From contig NZ_JAJFAV010000001.1 of assembly GCF_020711235.1 (NCBI RefSeq), positions 1-64,000 of the forward strand: a stretch of 64,000 nucleotides of DNA, written 5' to 3'. The stretch is from Hymenobacter sp. 15J16-1T3B (lineage in GTDB: Bacteria; Bacteroidota; Bacteroidia; Cytophagales; Hymenobacteraceae). A program made the translations under genes and the position numbers. Below the pieces are notes generated by a model. The model did not search any database, was not told the origin of the DNA, and saw only the letters and a list, made by a program, of their open reading frames with translations. Of this stretch, positions 7,392-14,676 are shown piece after piece. Positions within the stretch are counted from its first letter, which is position 1. Every line of letters begins with the position of its first letter.

Positions 7392-7970
7392 ATGAAAAAG
7401 ACTGCATTGGCGCTGGCGCTGCTGCTCGGCGCCGCGGCGCACGGGGCGCAGGCTCAGAGCATCAAGCTGGGCTTGAAACTCGGCCCGACTCTCTCCAACT
7501 ACTACGGGGAAGACAAAGGCGACTCTAAATACCTGTTGGGCATCAACGGCGGCGTGACGGCCAACTTTGCCTTCAGCGACATGCTTTCGGTGCAGCCCGA
7601 AGTGCTGTACTCCACGAAAGGCCACGGGTACAACGTCAGCGGCGGCGGCCACGACCGGATCAGCTACATCGACGTGCCGCTGCTGCTGCGCATCGACGCG
7701 GACGGCCCCTTCTTCGAGCTGGGCCCGCAAATAGGGTTTCTTACCAAAGCCGAATCGAAGCCCGACAATGCCCCGGCATTTGCCCTGAACTACCAGAAAG
7801 TAGACGTGGGCGCGGTGTTGGGCCTGGGCTACCAGGCCGACAACGGCCTGAGCCTGGGGCTGCGCTACAACCCCGGCTTCGTCAAGCTGCTGCCCGAATC
7901 GAGCACCGGCAACCGCATTTACAATTCGGCGTTCCAGCTGCAATTGGGCTACCGCTTCAGCGACCTGTAA
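7392..7970 (+). CDS. Outer-membrane beta-barrel protein, array copy 4
   Basis: The 192-residue protein begins MKKTALALALLLGAAAHGAQ, a signal peptide cleaved before SIKLGLKLGP. It is shorter than its neighbours: the loop between RISYIDVPLLLRIDADGP and the following strands is reduced. GLGYQADNGLSLGLRY is conserved. I chose the ATG at 7392 over an in-frame start at 7335 because the signal peptide begins exactly here and the earlier start would touch the stop of copy 3. A strong hairpin follows the stop. Confidence 0.88.
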   Translation: MKKTALALALLLGAAAHGAQAQSIKLGLKLGPTLSNYYGEDKGDSKYLLGINGGVTANFAFSDMLSVQPEVLYSTKGHGYNVSGGGHDRISYIDVPLLLRIDADGPFFELGPQIGFLTKAESKPDNAPAFALNYQKVDVGAVLGLGYQADNGLSLGLRYNPGFVKLLPESSTGNRIYNSAFQLQLGYRFSDL

Positions 7971-7993
7971 GGCGGGCTCACGCCTGCCCCGGC

Positions 7994-8030
7994 ACCGGCC
8001 GCGCCGCTCCCCTGGAGCAGCGCGGCCGGT
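7994..8030 (+). terminator. Hairpin terminator after array copy 4
   Basis: A long GC-rich stem runs from 7994 to 8030 (ACCGGCCGCGC pairing with GCGCGGCCGGT plus an inner GCTCC/GGAGC) and is followed by TTTG. The T-run is short. Confidence 0.6.
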
Positions 8031-8059
8031 TTGCGTTCCGGGCCGGCCTACGCACTCGG

Positions 8060-8087
8060 TTGGCCGTCTGCCGGCGCTCTATCTTTG
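8060..8087 (+). promoter_or_regulatory. Promoter of array copy 5
   Basis: The plus strand has TTG (8060-8062), 17 bases, then TATCTTTG (8080-8087), a perfect -7 element of the Bacteroidota type. The start codon lies 39 nt downstream. Confidence 0.65.
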
Positions 8088-8126
8088 CGCGGCTGCCTAC
8101 TAGCAGCTCGTATGCATCGTTAATCA

Positions 8127-8729
8127 ATGAACAAACGTTTTCTACTGCTGCTGCTGACCGTCGGGGCAGCGGCCACGGCCCAGGCCCAACTGCGCGTGGG
8201 CGCCAAAGTCGGGGGCAGCCTCACCCGCGCCTACGGCGACAACGTAGCGGGCATCAAAAACCGGCTGGGCGTGCACGCCGGCGTGATGCTGCACGTGGCG
8301 CTGGATGCCGATGACTTTTTCGCTATTCAGCCGGAAATTCTGTACTCGCAGAAAGGCTACAAAGCCGAATCCGGCGCGCTCAAGGGCCGCTCCCGCCTGC
8401 ACTACGTCGATGTGCCCATCCTGGGCCGCATCAACGCCGACGGCTTTATTTTCGAAGCGGGGCCGCAGCTGGGCTACCTGGCCGGCGTCAAAAACGAGCA
8501 GGACTCGCCGCTCTACGGCAAGGAGTCGAGCACCGACCTGAAGGGCTACAACCGCTTTGCCTTCGGCTACGTGGCGGGCGTGGGCTACCAGCTCAGCAAC
8601 GGCGTGCACGTGGGCCTGCGCTACAACGGCCACGTCAACAGCCTGCTCGAAACGCTCCCGAACGGGCAGACGCCGCAGGCGCACAATGCGGCCTTCCAGG
8701 TGTTTGTCGGCTGCCTGTTCAAGGACTAA
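8127..8729 (+). CDS. Outer-membrane beta-barrel protein, array copy 5
   Basis: The 200-residue protein has a signal peptide (MNKRFLLLLLTVGAAATAQA) and the family start LRVGAKVGGSL. Conserved landmarks are DDFFAIQPEILYSQKGY, HYVDVPILGRINADGF, FEAGPQLGYLAG and GVGYQLSNGVHVGLRY. It has a perfect -7 promoter element and ends in a hairpin shared with the convergent dipeptidase gene. It is the most divergent of the five in the signal peptide and last strand (FVGCLFKD). Confidence 0.9.
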   Translation: MNKRFLLLLLTVGAAATAQAQLRVGAKVGGSLTRAYGDNVAGIKNRLGVHAGVMLHVALDADDFFAIQPEILYSQKGYKAESGALKGRSRLHYVDVPILGRINADGFIFEAGPQLGYLAGVKNEQDSPLYGKESSTDLKGYNRFAFGYVAGVGYQLSNGVHVGLRYNGHVNSLLETLPNGQTPQAHNAAFQVFVGCLFKD

Positions 8730-8748
8730 CCCGCGGCCCGAAACGACT

Positions 8749-8780
8749 GACGCCCGGCTTCCTTGCGGAGGCCGGGCGTC
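8749..8780. terminator. Bidirectional terminator hairpin between array copy 5 and the dipeptidase gene
   Basis: A 14-bp stem with one wobble (8749-8762 with 8767-8780) and a TTGC loop lies between two convergent genes. Confidence 0.6.
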
Positions 8781-8803
8781 GTGGTATCTGGCGGCAGGCG
8801 GGC

Positions 8804-10174
8804 TTAGGCCGGCTGCTGCATCAGGTGTGCGTAGTGCTGGTAGAACAGCGGAATGGTTTCGATGCCCTTCATGAAGTTGAACACGCCGTAGTGCTCGTTG
8901 GGCGAGTGAATGGCGTCCGAATCGAGGCCGAAGCCGAGCAGCACCGAGTCTACGCCCAGCTCGGTTTTGAACATGGCCACAATCGGAATGGAGCCACCGC
9001 CTCGCGTCGGGATGGGCTTTTTGCCGAAGGTGTCTTCCAGGGCCTGGGCCGCGGCTTTGTAGGCCACCGAGTCGGTGGGCGTCACCACCGGCTCGCCGCC
9101 GTGGTGGGGCTTCACCACCACCGTCACGCCCTCGGGGGCAATGCTGGTGAAGTGCTGCTGGAACAGCTGGCTGATTTCCTCGGAGGTCTGGTGGGGCACC
9201 AGGCGCATGGAAATCTTGGCGTAGGCCTTGGAGGCAATAACCGTTTTGGCGCCCTCGCCGGTGTAGCCGCCCCAGATGCCGTTCACGTCGAGCGTGGGGC
9301 GGATGCTGGTGCGCTCAATGGTGGTGTAGCCCTTCTCGCCGTAAGTGGCGGGCAGGCCGATGCTCTGCTTGTACTCCTCCTCGTTGTAGGGCGCCTTGTT
9401 CAGCTCGGTACGCTCCTCCTCGCTGAGCACGTCCACGTTGTCGTAGAAGCCGGGGATGGTGATGTGGCCGTTTTCGTCGTGCAGCGAGGCAATCATCTTG
9501 CACAGCGCGTTGATGGGGTTGTGCACGGCGCCGCCGTAGAGGCCGGAGTGCAGGTCGCGGTTGGGGCCGGTCACCTCCACTTCGTGGTAGCTCAGCCCGC
9601 GCAGGCCCACCTCGATGCTGGGCGTGTCGTTGGCAATGATGCCGGTGTCGGAAAGCAGCACCACGTCGGCTTTGAGTTTTTCCTTGTTGGCGTTGACGAA
9701 GATGCCGAGGTTGTTGGAGCCGACTTCCTCTTCGCCCTCAATCATCACCTTCACGTTGCAGGGCAGGCCGCCGTTCTGGTTCAGCACCTCGAAAGCCTTC
9801 ACGTGCATGTACACCTGGCCTTTGTCGTCGCAGGCGCCGCGGGCGTAGATCTTGCCATCCTTGATGACCGGGTCGAAGGGGCCCGAGGTCCACAGCTCGT
9901 AGGGGTCGGCGGGCTGCACGTCGTAGTGGCCGTACACCAGCACGGTGGGCAGTTTGGGGTCGATGAGCTTTTCACCGTAGACGATGGGGTTGCCGGCCGT
10001 CTGGCACAATTCCACGTTGTCGAGGCCGACCTCTTCGAGGCGCATCTTCAGGTACTCGGCCGCTTTGAGCACGTCGCCGTGAAACTTGGGGTCGGCCGAG
10101 ACGGACGGGATGCGCAGCCACTCCAGCAGCTCGCTCAGGAAACGGTCCTGGTTCTGGGTCAGGAAAGAAGTCAT
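8804..10174 (-). CDS. M20 family metallopeptidase (dipeptidase)
   Basis: The 456-residue protein is a full-length M20 di-zinc peptidase of the dipeptidase type, expected to hydrolyse small peptides in the cytoplasm. Visible metal-site motifs are GHYDVQP (H83, D85), CDDKG (D116-D117) and GEEEVGS (E148-E149). The dimerisation (lid) domain begins around LRGLSYHEVEVTG, with the conserved RDLHSGLYGG. No signal peptide is present. I chose the ATG at 10174 (MTSFLTQNQDRF) because the longer frame upstream lacks protein-like composition. It is convergent with array copy 5 and stands alone on its strand. Confidence 0.92.
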   Translation of the reverse strand: MTSFLTQNQDRFLSELLEWLRIPSVSADPKFHGDVLKAAEYLKMRLEEVGLDNVELCQTAGNPIVYGEKLIDPKLPTVLVYGHYDVQPADPYELWTSGPFDPVIKDGKIYARGACDDKGQVYMHVKAFEVLNQNGGLPCNVKVMIEGEEEVGSNNLGIFVNANKEKLKADVVLLSDTGIIANDTPSIEVGLRGLSYHEVEVTGPNRDLHSGLYGGAVHNPINALCKMIASLHDENGHITIPGFYDNVDVLSEEERTELNKAPYNEEEYKQSIGLPATYGEKGYTTIERTSIRPTLDVNGIWGGYTGEGAKTVIASKAYAKISMRLVPHQTSEEISQLFQQHFTSIAPEGVTVVVKPHHGGEPVVTPTDSVAYKAAAQALEDTFGKKPIPTRGGGSIPIVAMFKTELGVDSVLLGFGLDSDAIHSPNEHYGVFNFMKGIETIPLFYQHYAHLMQQPA

Positions 10175-10253
10175 CGGGTTGGGAAATAAGGTCGGGGTTG
10201 ACGGGGTGTAAAGGTAGCGGATGGGGCCGGATGCGCCGCCAGCGGGCGGGGCA

Positions 10254-10697
10254 TTACGCCCACCGATACACCATCCATACAAGCAGGCAACTGCCCAGCA
10301 GCAGCGCCGCTTGGGCCAGCCGTCCTCGCAAACTCAGCACCGCCGCGAGTAGCCCGAGCGGCAGCAGGAAGCGCAGGCCCAGCCAGCCTCTGTCCGGCGT
10401 GGCCGCGATGCTCCAGGTGGCGGGCTCAAACAACAGCAGCCAGTACAGCCATCCGGCATTGAACAAGGTCCCCAAGGCCGCGGTGGCCAGCAGCAGGTTG
10501 ATCCGGGCAGCCAGTGTTTTCGCTGGCACGAGCACCAGGCTGAATAGGCCGCCAAACAGCATCAGCAACAGCGGCACGCCAACGATAAGCGCAATGGTCT
10601 GCGGGATTATCATGTCGCCGAGCGCGTAAGCCGGCGGGCTGATGGCCAGCAGCAGGCACCCCGCTAGGGCCCGCCAGGCAATGGACACAACTCGCAT
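10254..10697 (-). CDS. Small membrane protein of unknown function, 147 aa
   Basis: I do not recognise the family. A possible signal or first membrane segment (WRALAGCLLLAISPPAYA) is followed by three more hydrophobic segments: IALIVGVPLLLMLFGGLFSL, INLLLATAALGTLFNAGWLY and FLLPLGLLAAVLSL/AALLLGSCLLVWMV. No catalytic motif is apparent. It lies 46 nt downstream of the DUF2199 gene on the same strand, so the two may be co-transcribed. Confidence 0.65.
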   Translation of the reverse strand: MRVVSIAWRALAGCLLLAISPPAYALGDMIIPQTIALIVGVPLLLMLFGGLFSLVLVPAKTLAARINLLLATAALGTLFNAGWLYWLLLFEPATWSIAATPDRGWLGLRFLLPLGLLAAVLSLRGRLAQAALLLGSCLLVWMVYRWA

Positions 10698-10743
10698 CTA
10701 AGTATTTAGCATCGTCTTGCCCCACGTCATCCTGGGCCGCAGC

Positions 10744-11235
10744 TTAGGCGTCCAGGTCCACATATTCGTGCGCGATGCGCCAGGCGTAATTCAGTGTTAT
10801 GCCCTTGCGCTGGGCCACGGCTAGCGGGTGCCGGGTGGGCTCCAGCTCAATGCGGGGCCGTAGCTTGCCCCCCTGAAAATGCGCCATTGATTTCAGGTTC
10901 AACGTCGGGGCAAACAGGCCAATGTGGGTGCTGAACCAGCCGAAGAAAGGCCCGATGTCGGCCGAATCCGGATAAGCAAGGTACTGCTCGAAGTGTTCCT
11001 TCTTTTGGCTAACCCAAACACCAAAATCCAGGGTTTCAGCTTGGCCGCGAATCGGAATAGCCAGCACGCTCCGAATGAAATAGTGCTCATCGTCGATGAC
11101 GCAAGTGTCGGCGCTCAGCCGGACCCGCTGCTCCCGTTCCTCCTCCGGAATGTCGAAGTAGAGGTCCGGTTTGTCGGCAACAATGGCGGGCAACCCGTCG
11201 TGAACCTGCCCGCAGCAGACGCAGTGGTAGCTCAT
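10744..11235 (-). CDS. DUF2199 family protein
   Basis: The 163-residue cytoplasmic protein begins YHCVCCGQVHDGLP, with the paired cysteines of a possible zinc site. It then carries EEEREQRVRLSADTCVIDD and FGVWVSQ, which together are characteristic of DUF2199. The function of this family is unknown. It lies 30 nt downstream of the triple-PAS histidine kinase gene on the same strand, which may mean co-transcription but says little about its role. Confidence 0.85.
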   Translation of the reverse strand: MSYHCVCCGQVHDGLPAIVADKPDLYFDIPEEEREQRVRLSADTCVIDDEHYFIRSVLAIPIRGQAETLDFGVWVSQKKEHFEQYLAYPDSADIGPFFGWFSTHIGLFAPTLNLKSMAHFQGGKLRPRIELEPTRHPLAVAQRKGITLNYAWRIAHEYVDLDA

Positions 11236-11265
11236 GGGGTATATTATTGATGGTGGCAGCTTGCC

Positions 11266-13140
11266 TTAGGCCGGCTCCGCGCCCTCTTCCCAGTAGATGG
11301 TGAACGTGGTACCTTCCCCCACCGCGCTGTCGACCTCTAGGCGGCCGCCGCGGCTGTTGACGATGCGCTGCACCAGGTACAGCCCCACGCCCGAGCCGCC
11401 GATGTGCGGGTGCTGGCGGGTGAACGGCTGGAACACGGCGGCGGGCTCGTCGGGCAGTACCATGCCCAGGCCGTTGTCCTGCACCTGCAGCCCGGGCTTG
11501 CCGGCAGCCGTTCGGAAGCTGCGCACCTGCACCCGGGGCGCCCGGTCGGGGTCGGCAAACTTGAGGGCGTTGCTGATCAAGTTATGGAGTACCGAACGGA
11601 GGTTGGCGCGGCCGTAGGTCAGCAGCGGCGCCTGCTCGGTGTCCAGCTCGATGTCGGCGCCGCTTTGCTGCACCTGCACGCGCAAGCCCAGCAGCACTTC
11701 CTCGGCCACGTGGCGCACGTCCAGCTCCTCGACCGGCGCGGAGAGGCCGCGCTGGTCGCGCACGGTGGCGGCCAGTTCCTGCAGGGTCAAGTCGAGCTGG
11801 ATCAGGGCCTCGTCCACCATCGTGAGCATCTGGGCTTTTTCCGGGTCGTGGAAGGTGGCAGTGCGGCGCAGCTCGTCGAAGAGGCCGCGCAGGTTGAGCA
11901 CGGGCTGCTTCAGGTCGTGGGAGGCGGTGTACACGAAGGTGTCCAGGTCGCGGTTGGCCTGGGCCAGCTCGTCGTACTGGGTCTGGAGCACCTGGCGCAG
12001 GCGGTGCTGGTCGTCCACGTCGGTGCAGGCGCCGAACCAGCGCAGCACCTGCCCGTCGGTGAGCTGCCGGGCGCGGATGATGTGCCAGCGGTAGCGGCCG
12101 TCGTGGCGGCGCATGCGAAACACGCCCTCGTACTCTTCGCCGGTGGCCACGCTGCGCACCCACTGGCGGGCGGCGCCGGCCTGCTCGTCGGGGTGGAGCA
12201 GGTTGATCCAGCCGGTGGGGCCCAGCTCGTCGGTGGTCAGGCCGGAATAGTCGCCGGTAAACTGGTTGTAGTACTCCACGAACCCCTCGGCCGAGGCCGT
12301 CCAGATCAGTTCGGGGATGCTGTCGGCGAGGAAGCGCAGCTCAGCCTCGCCGCGGCGCAGGGCCTCGGCCAATTCGCGCTGGTCGTGGATTTCGGTAAGG
12401 GCGCCGTGCCAGTGCGTGGGCGCTTCCTCGGGCAGGTGCAGCTCGGGCAGGGCGCGACTGAGCATCCAGCGGTACTGGCCGTCGTGGCGGCGCAGGCGGT
12501 ACTCGTAGCTCCAGCCGGTGCCGGTGTTGCGGGCCGCCTCCGACTGGTAGAGCACGCGCAGCCGGTCGTCGGGGTGGATGAGCAGCGGCCAGATGGCGTT
12601 CAGGTCGGAGGTGCGCGGCTGCCCGGTGAAGAAGTACCACTGCGGGCTCACGTACTCGTAGCGGCCCGCCGCGTCGATGCTGAAGGTGATTTGCGGGGCG
12701 GTTTCGGACAGCACCCGCAGGCGCGCGTCGAGGCGGCGCGTTTCGATGGCCAACTCGTGGGTGCGCTGCCGGGCCTGCTCCTGCGCCGTCACGTCGACCA
12801 CGAAGAGCAGCAGCCCGCTCACCGCCCCGTCGGCGGCGCAGATGGGCTCCAGGGTGACGTCGTAGTACGCGCCCTCGTCGCGGGCGGCGGGGTCGTCGCA
12901 GAGCGGGCAGGCCTTGGCCACGTGGCCCTGCCCGGTGCGGTACACCTGCTGCATCACGCCCAGCAAATCGGCCGGCCAGGGCCCGGGCACCTCGGCCACG
13001 GCGCGGTCCAGCAATTCCCTGGCGTTAAGCAGCCGGCGGAAGGCCTCGTTTACGAAGCTGTAGCGCAGTTCGGGTCCCTCCAGGGTGGCGACGCCGGCCG
13101 GCAAACGCCGCAGAATGTCCTGAAGGTGTTGTTCCTGCAT
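11266..13140 (-). CDS. Sensor histidine kinase with three PAS domains
   Basis: The 624-residue soluble kinase has PAS-like domains at roughly 10-120, 145-260 and 268-385; the second and third have typical PAC ends (RRHDGQYRWML and RRHDGRYRWHI). Then come HisKA (SHDLKQP, phosphoacceptor H408) and a HATPase domain (N-box HNLISNALK, G1 DNGLGM near 555, G2 GSGVGLYL near 582). There is no signal peptide or membrane segment, so it senses a cytoplasmic cue. CPLCDDP in the first PAS domain offers a cysteine pair that could bind metal or sense redox. No response regulator is adjacent; the nearest upstream gene encodes a BLUF photoreceptor. Confidence 0.9.
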   Translation of the reverse strand: MQEQHLQDILRRLPAGVATLEGPELRYSFVNEAFRRLLNARELLDRAVAEVPGPWPADLLGVMQQVYRTGQGHVAKACPLCDDPAARDEGAYYDVTLEPICAADGAVSGLLLFVVDVTAQEQARQRTHELAIETRRLDARLRVLSETAPQITFSIDAAGRYEYVSPQWYFFTGQPRTSDLNAIWPLLIHPDDRLRVLYQSEAARNTGTGWSYEYRLRRHDGQYRWMLSRALPELHLPEEAPTHWHGALTEIHDQRELAEALRRGEAELRFLADSIPELIWTASAEGFVEYYNQFTGDYSGLTTDELGPTGWINLLHPDEQAGAARQWVRSVATGEEYEGVFRMRRHDGRYRWHIIRARQLTDGQVLRWFGACTDVDDQHRLRQVLQTQYDELAQANRDLDTFVYTASHDLKQPVLNLRGLFDELRRTATFHDPEKAQMLTMVDEALIQLDLTLQELAATVRDQRGLSAPVEELDVRHVAEEVLLGLRVQVQQSGADIELDTEQAPLLTYGRANLRSVLHNLISNALKFADPDRAPRVQVRSFRTAAGKPGLQVQDNGLGMVLPDEPAAVFQPFTRQHPHIGGSGVGLYLVQRIVNSRGGRLEVDSAVGEGTTFTIYWEEGAEPA

Positions 13141-13359
13141 AAATACGAAACGAAGCCGTCCCCGACGGGCCCGGCGAATCGGCGTCCAAGTTAATCAGCT
13201 TTCGGCGCAAAGCGGTGGTATGGTAAAATCAGAAATATACCTAAACCAGAATGTTACCCTGGTATTGTACGCCCTGACGCCACCGCTTTGCACGCCGGGA
13301 AATTCCACGGCCGATGGACAATTACCGTTTGCTGTTGCAAGTGATTTGGGCAGCCGCGG

Positions 13360-13815
13360 CTACTGCGGCGTCCCGGCCTGCGGAGAAGGCGCAGCGGCCT
13401 CGGGGCCGAAGACGGCCAGGCGCACCAGCTCCACCAGGGTGGCATCGGCAATGCTGAGCGTATCGGGGGGTGGCGGCACGCTGCGGGGCAGCAAGAAGCC
13501 CTGCAGGGTTTCGAAGCCGGCTGGCTCGATGGGGTGAAACGCCATGTGCCAGTCGGCGAAGCTGCGGTGGGCAATGGGCCGGTCGATGAGCTTCTGCACG
13601 TGGGAGTGGCGGCCGTCCTGGGCAATTCTGCTGAACAGCGTTTCAGCCACGTCGTCTTCGCCCTCAAACAGCTGGGCGATGTTGCCGTGGCTGTAGAAGA
13701 GGATGCCGGTAATGCCGTTGCGGGCGTTGTCGCGGCGGCACTGGACAAGCAATTCTTGCAGGTCCTGGTCGGAAAGCGGCCGCACGGCCCGGCTGAGGTA
13801 AACGATGTGCTTCAT
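13360..13815 (-). CDS. BLUF-domain blue-light photoreceptor protein
   Basis: The 151-residue protein consists of a BLUF domain (residues 1-95) and a short variable tail. The three flavin-site residues are visible: Y6 in IVYLSR, N33 in RNGITGILFY and Q48 in NIAQLFEG. BLUF domains bind FAD and change hydrogen bonding of the Gln/Tyr pair on blue light. With no output domain, it must act through a partner, as short BLUF proteins usually do. The ATG at 13815 is set by the conserved MKHIVYLSR start; the longer frame upstream runs through the plsY gene and is not real. The tail ends in a Pro-rich segment. Confidence 0.9.
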   Translation of the reverse strand: MKHIVYLSRAVRPLSDQDLQELLVQCRRDNARNGITGILFYSHGNIAQLFEGEDDVAETLFSRIAQDGRHSHVQKLIDRPIAHRSFADWHMAFHPIEPAGFETLQGFLLPRSVPPPPDTLSIADATLVELVRLAVFGPEAAAPSPQAGTPQ

Positions 13816-13895
13816 TAGGTGTGGAAGGAGAAGAGCAGCTCGACTGTTAGGTACGGCAAAGTACGGGGCCGACGTTGCCTGATCCGGCCCCGGGC

Positions 13896-14537
13896 TTACT
13901 TCGCCCAGGGCAGCGGCACCCGGCTTTCGGTGCCGGCGCGCAGGCGGCCGATGTTGGCGCGGTGGGTGTAGATCAGTAGAGCGGCTAAGACGAAGCCCAC
14001 CCCGATCAGAAAGGGCTGCGGCGGGGCAAACCAGGGCGTGAGCTGCAGCAGGGCGAAGGCCACGCCGGCCGTCATGGAGCTCAGCGACACGTAGCGGGTG
14101 GTGAGCAGCACGGCCAGAAACACCAGCAGGCACACGCCCACCGTGGCCGGGGCCACGCCCAGCATCATGCCCAGAATGGTGGCCACGCCCTTGCCCCCGC
14201 GAAACTGCGCGAAGACCGGGTAGATGTGCCCGATAACCGCCAGCACGCCGCAGGCCAAGCGGTAGTACACCTCGTGCTCGGCCGGAATGGCGCCCGCGTT
14301 TACCAGCCACATGGGCAGAAAATAAGCCGCCACGAACCCCTTGAGCGCATCGACCAGCAGCACGAAAGAGCCGGGCTTTTTGCCGAGCACCCGGAAGGTG
14401 TTGGTGGCGCCCGCGTTGCCGGAGCCGTGTTCCCGCACGTCGATGTCGAAGAAGCGGCGGCCCACCCAGAGGGCCGTGGGAATGGAGCCGAGCAGGTAGG
14501 CCAGCACGAGGGCCAGGGCAATGTACGCGTAGGTCAT
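13896..14537 (-). CDS. plsY: Glycerol-3-phosphate acyltransferase PlsY
   Basis: The 213-residue integral membrane enzyme transfers an acyl group from acyl-phosphate to glycerol-3-phosphate, the first acylation step of phospholipid synthesis. The PlsY motifs are all visible: GSIPTA near residue 17, GSGNAGATN at 38-46 and FRGGKGVAT further on. About five to seven hydrophobic segments match the family. The ATG at 14537 gives the usual length. A perfect -7 element (TATCTTTG) lies 20 nt upstream. The gene for the giant protein upstream is separated from it by a terminator, so plsY has its own promoter. Confidence 0.95.
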   Translation of the reverse strand: MTYAYIALALVLAYLLGSIPTALWVGRRFFDIDVREHGSGNAGATNTFRVLGKKPGSFVLLVDALKGFVAAYFLPMWLVNAGAIPAEHEVYYRLACGVLAVIGHIYPVFAQFRGGKGVATILGMMLGVAPATVGVCLLVFLAVLLTTRYVSLSSMTAGVAFALLQLTPWFAPPQPFLIGVGFVLAALLIYTHRANIGRLRAGTESRVPLPWAK

Positions 14538-14557
14538 AAGCGGGAAGGTGGGGCCGT

Positions 14558-14565
14558 CAAAGATA
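14558..14565 (-). promoter_or_regulatory. -7 promoter element of plsY
   Basis: The minus strand reads TATCTTTG, the best form of the Bacteroidota -7 element, 20 nt before the plsY start. A -33 element is not obvious. Confidence 0.5.
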
Positions 14566-14617
14566 ACGGACCCCGGCAACGCTACGGCGCACGCCCCGGA
14601 GCCGGCTGCGCTTGGCC

Positions 14618-14654
14618 CAAAAAAAGCAGCCACGACCGGGTGGTCGTGGCTGCT
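14618..14654 (-). terminator. Terminator after the 1860-residue protein gene
   Basis: Perfect 13-bp arms (14625-14637 and 14642-14654) with a 4-nt loop are followed on the minus strand by a run of seven or more T. Confidence 0.9.
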
Positions 14655-14676
14655 GGCGGGCATGAATCGAAGCGTG

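Noticed and set aside
8825-10189. Long plus-strand frame opposite the dipeptidase gene
   Set aside because: Same codon-register effect; the minus strand has complete M20 metal-site motifs.
13360-14310. Long minus-strand frame joining BLUF to upstream sequence
   Set aside because: The upstream 165 residues are an out-of-frame reading of plsY; the BLUF domain starts at MKHIVYLSR (13815).
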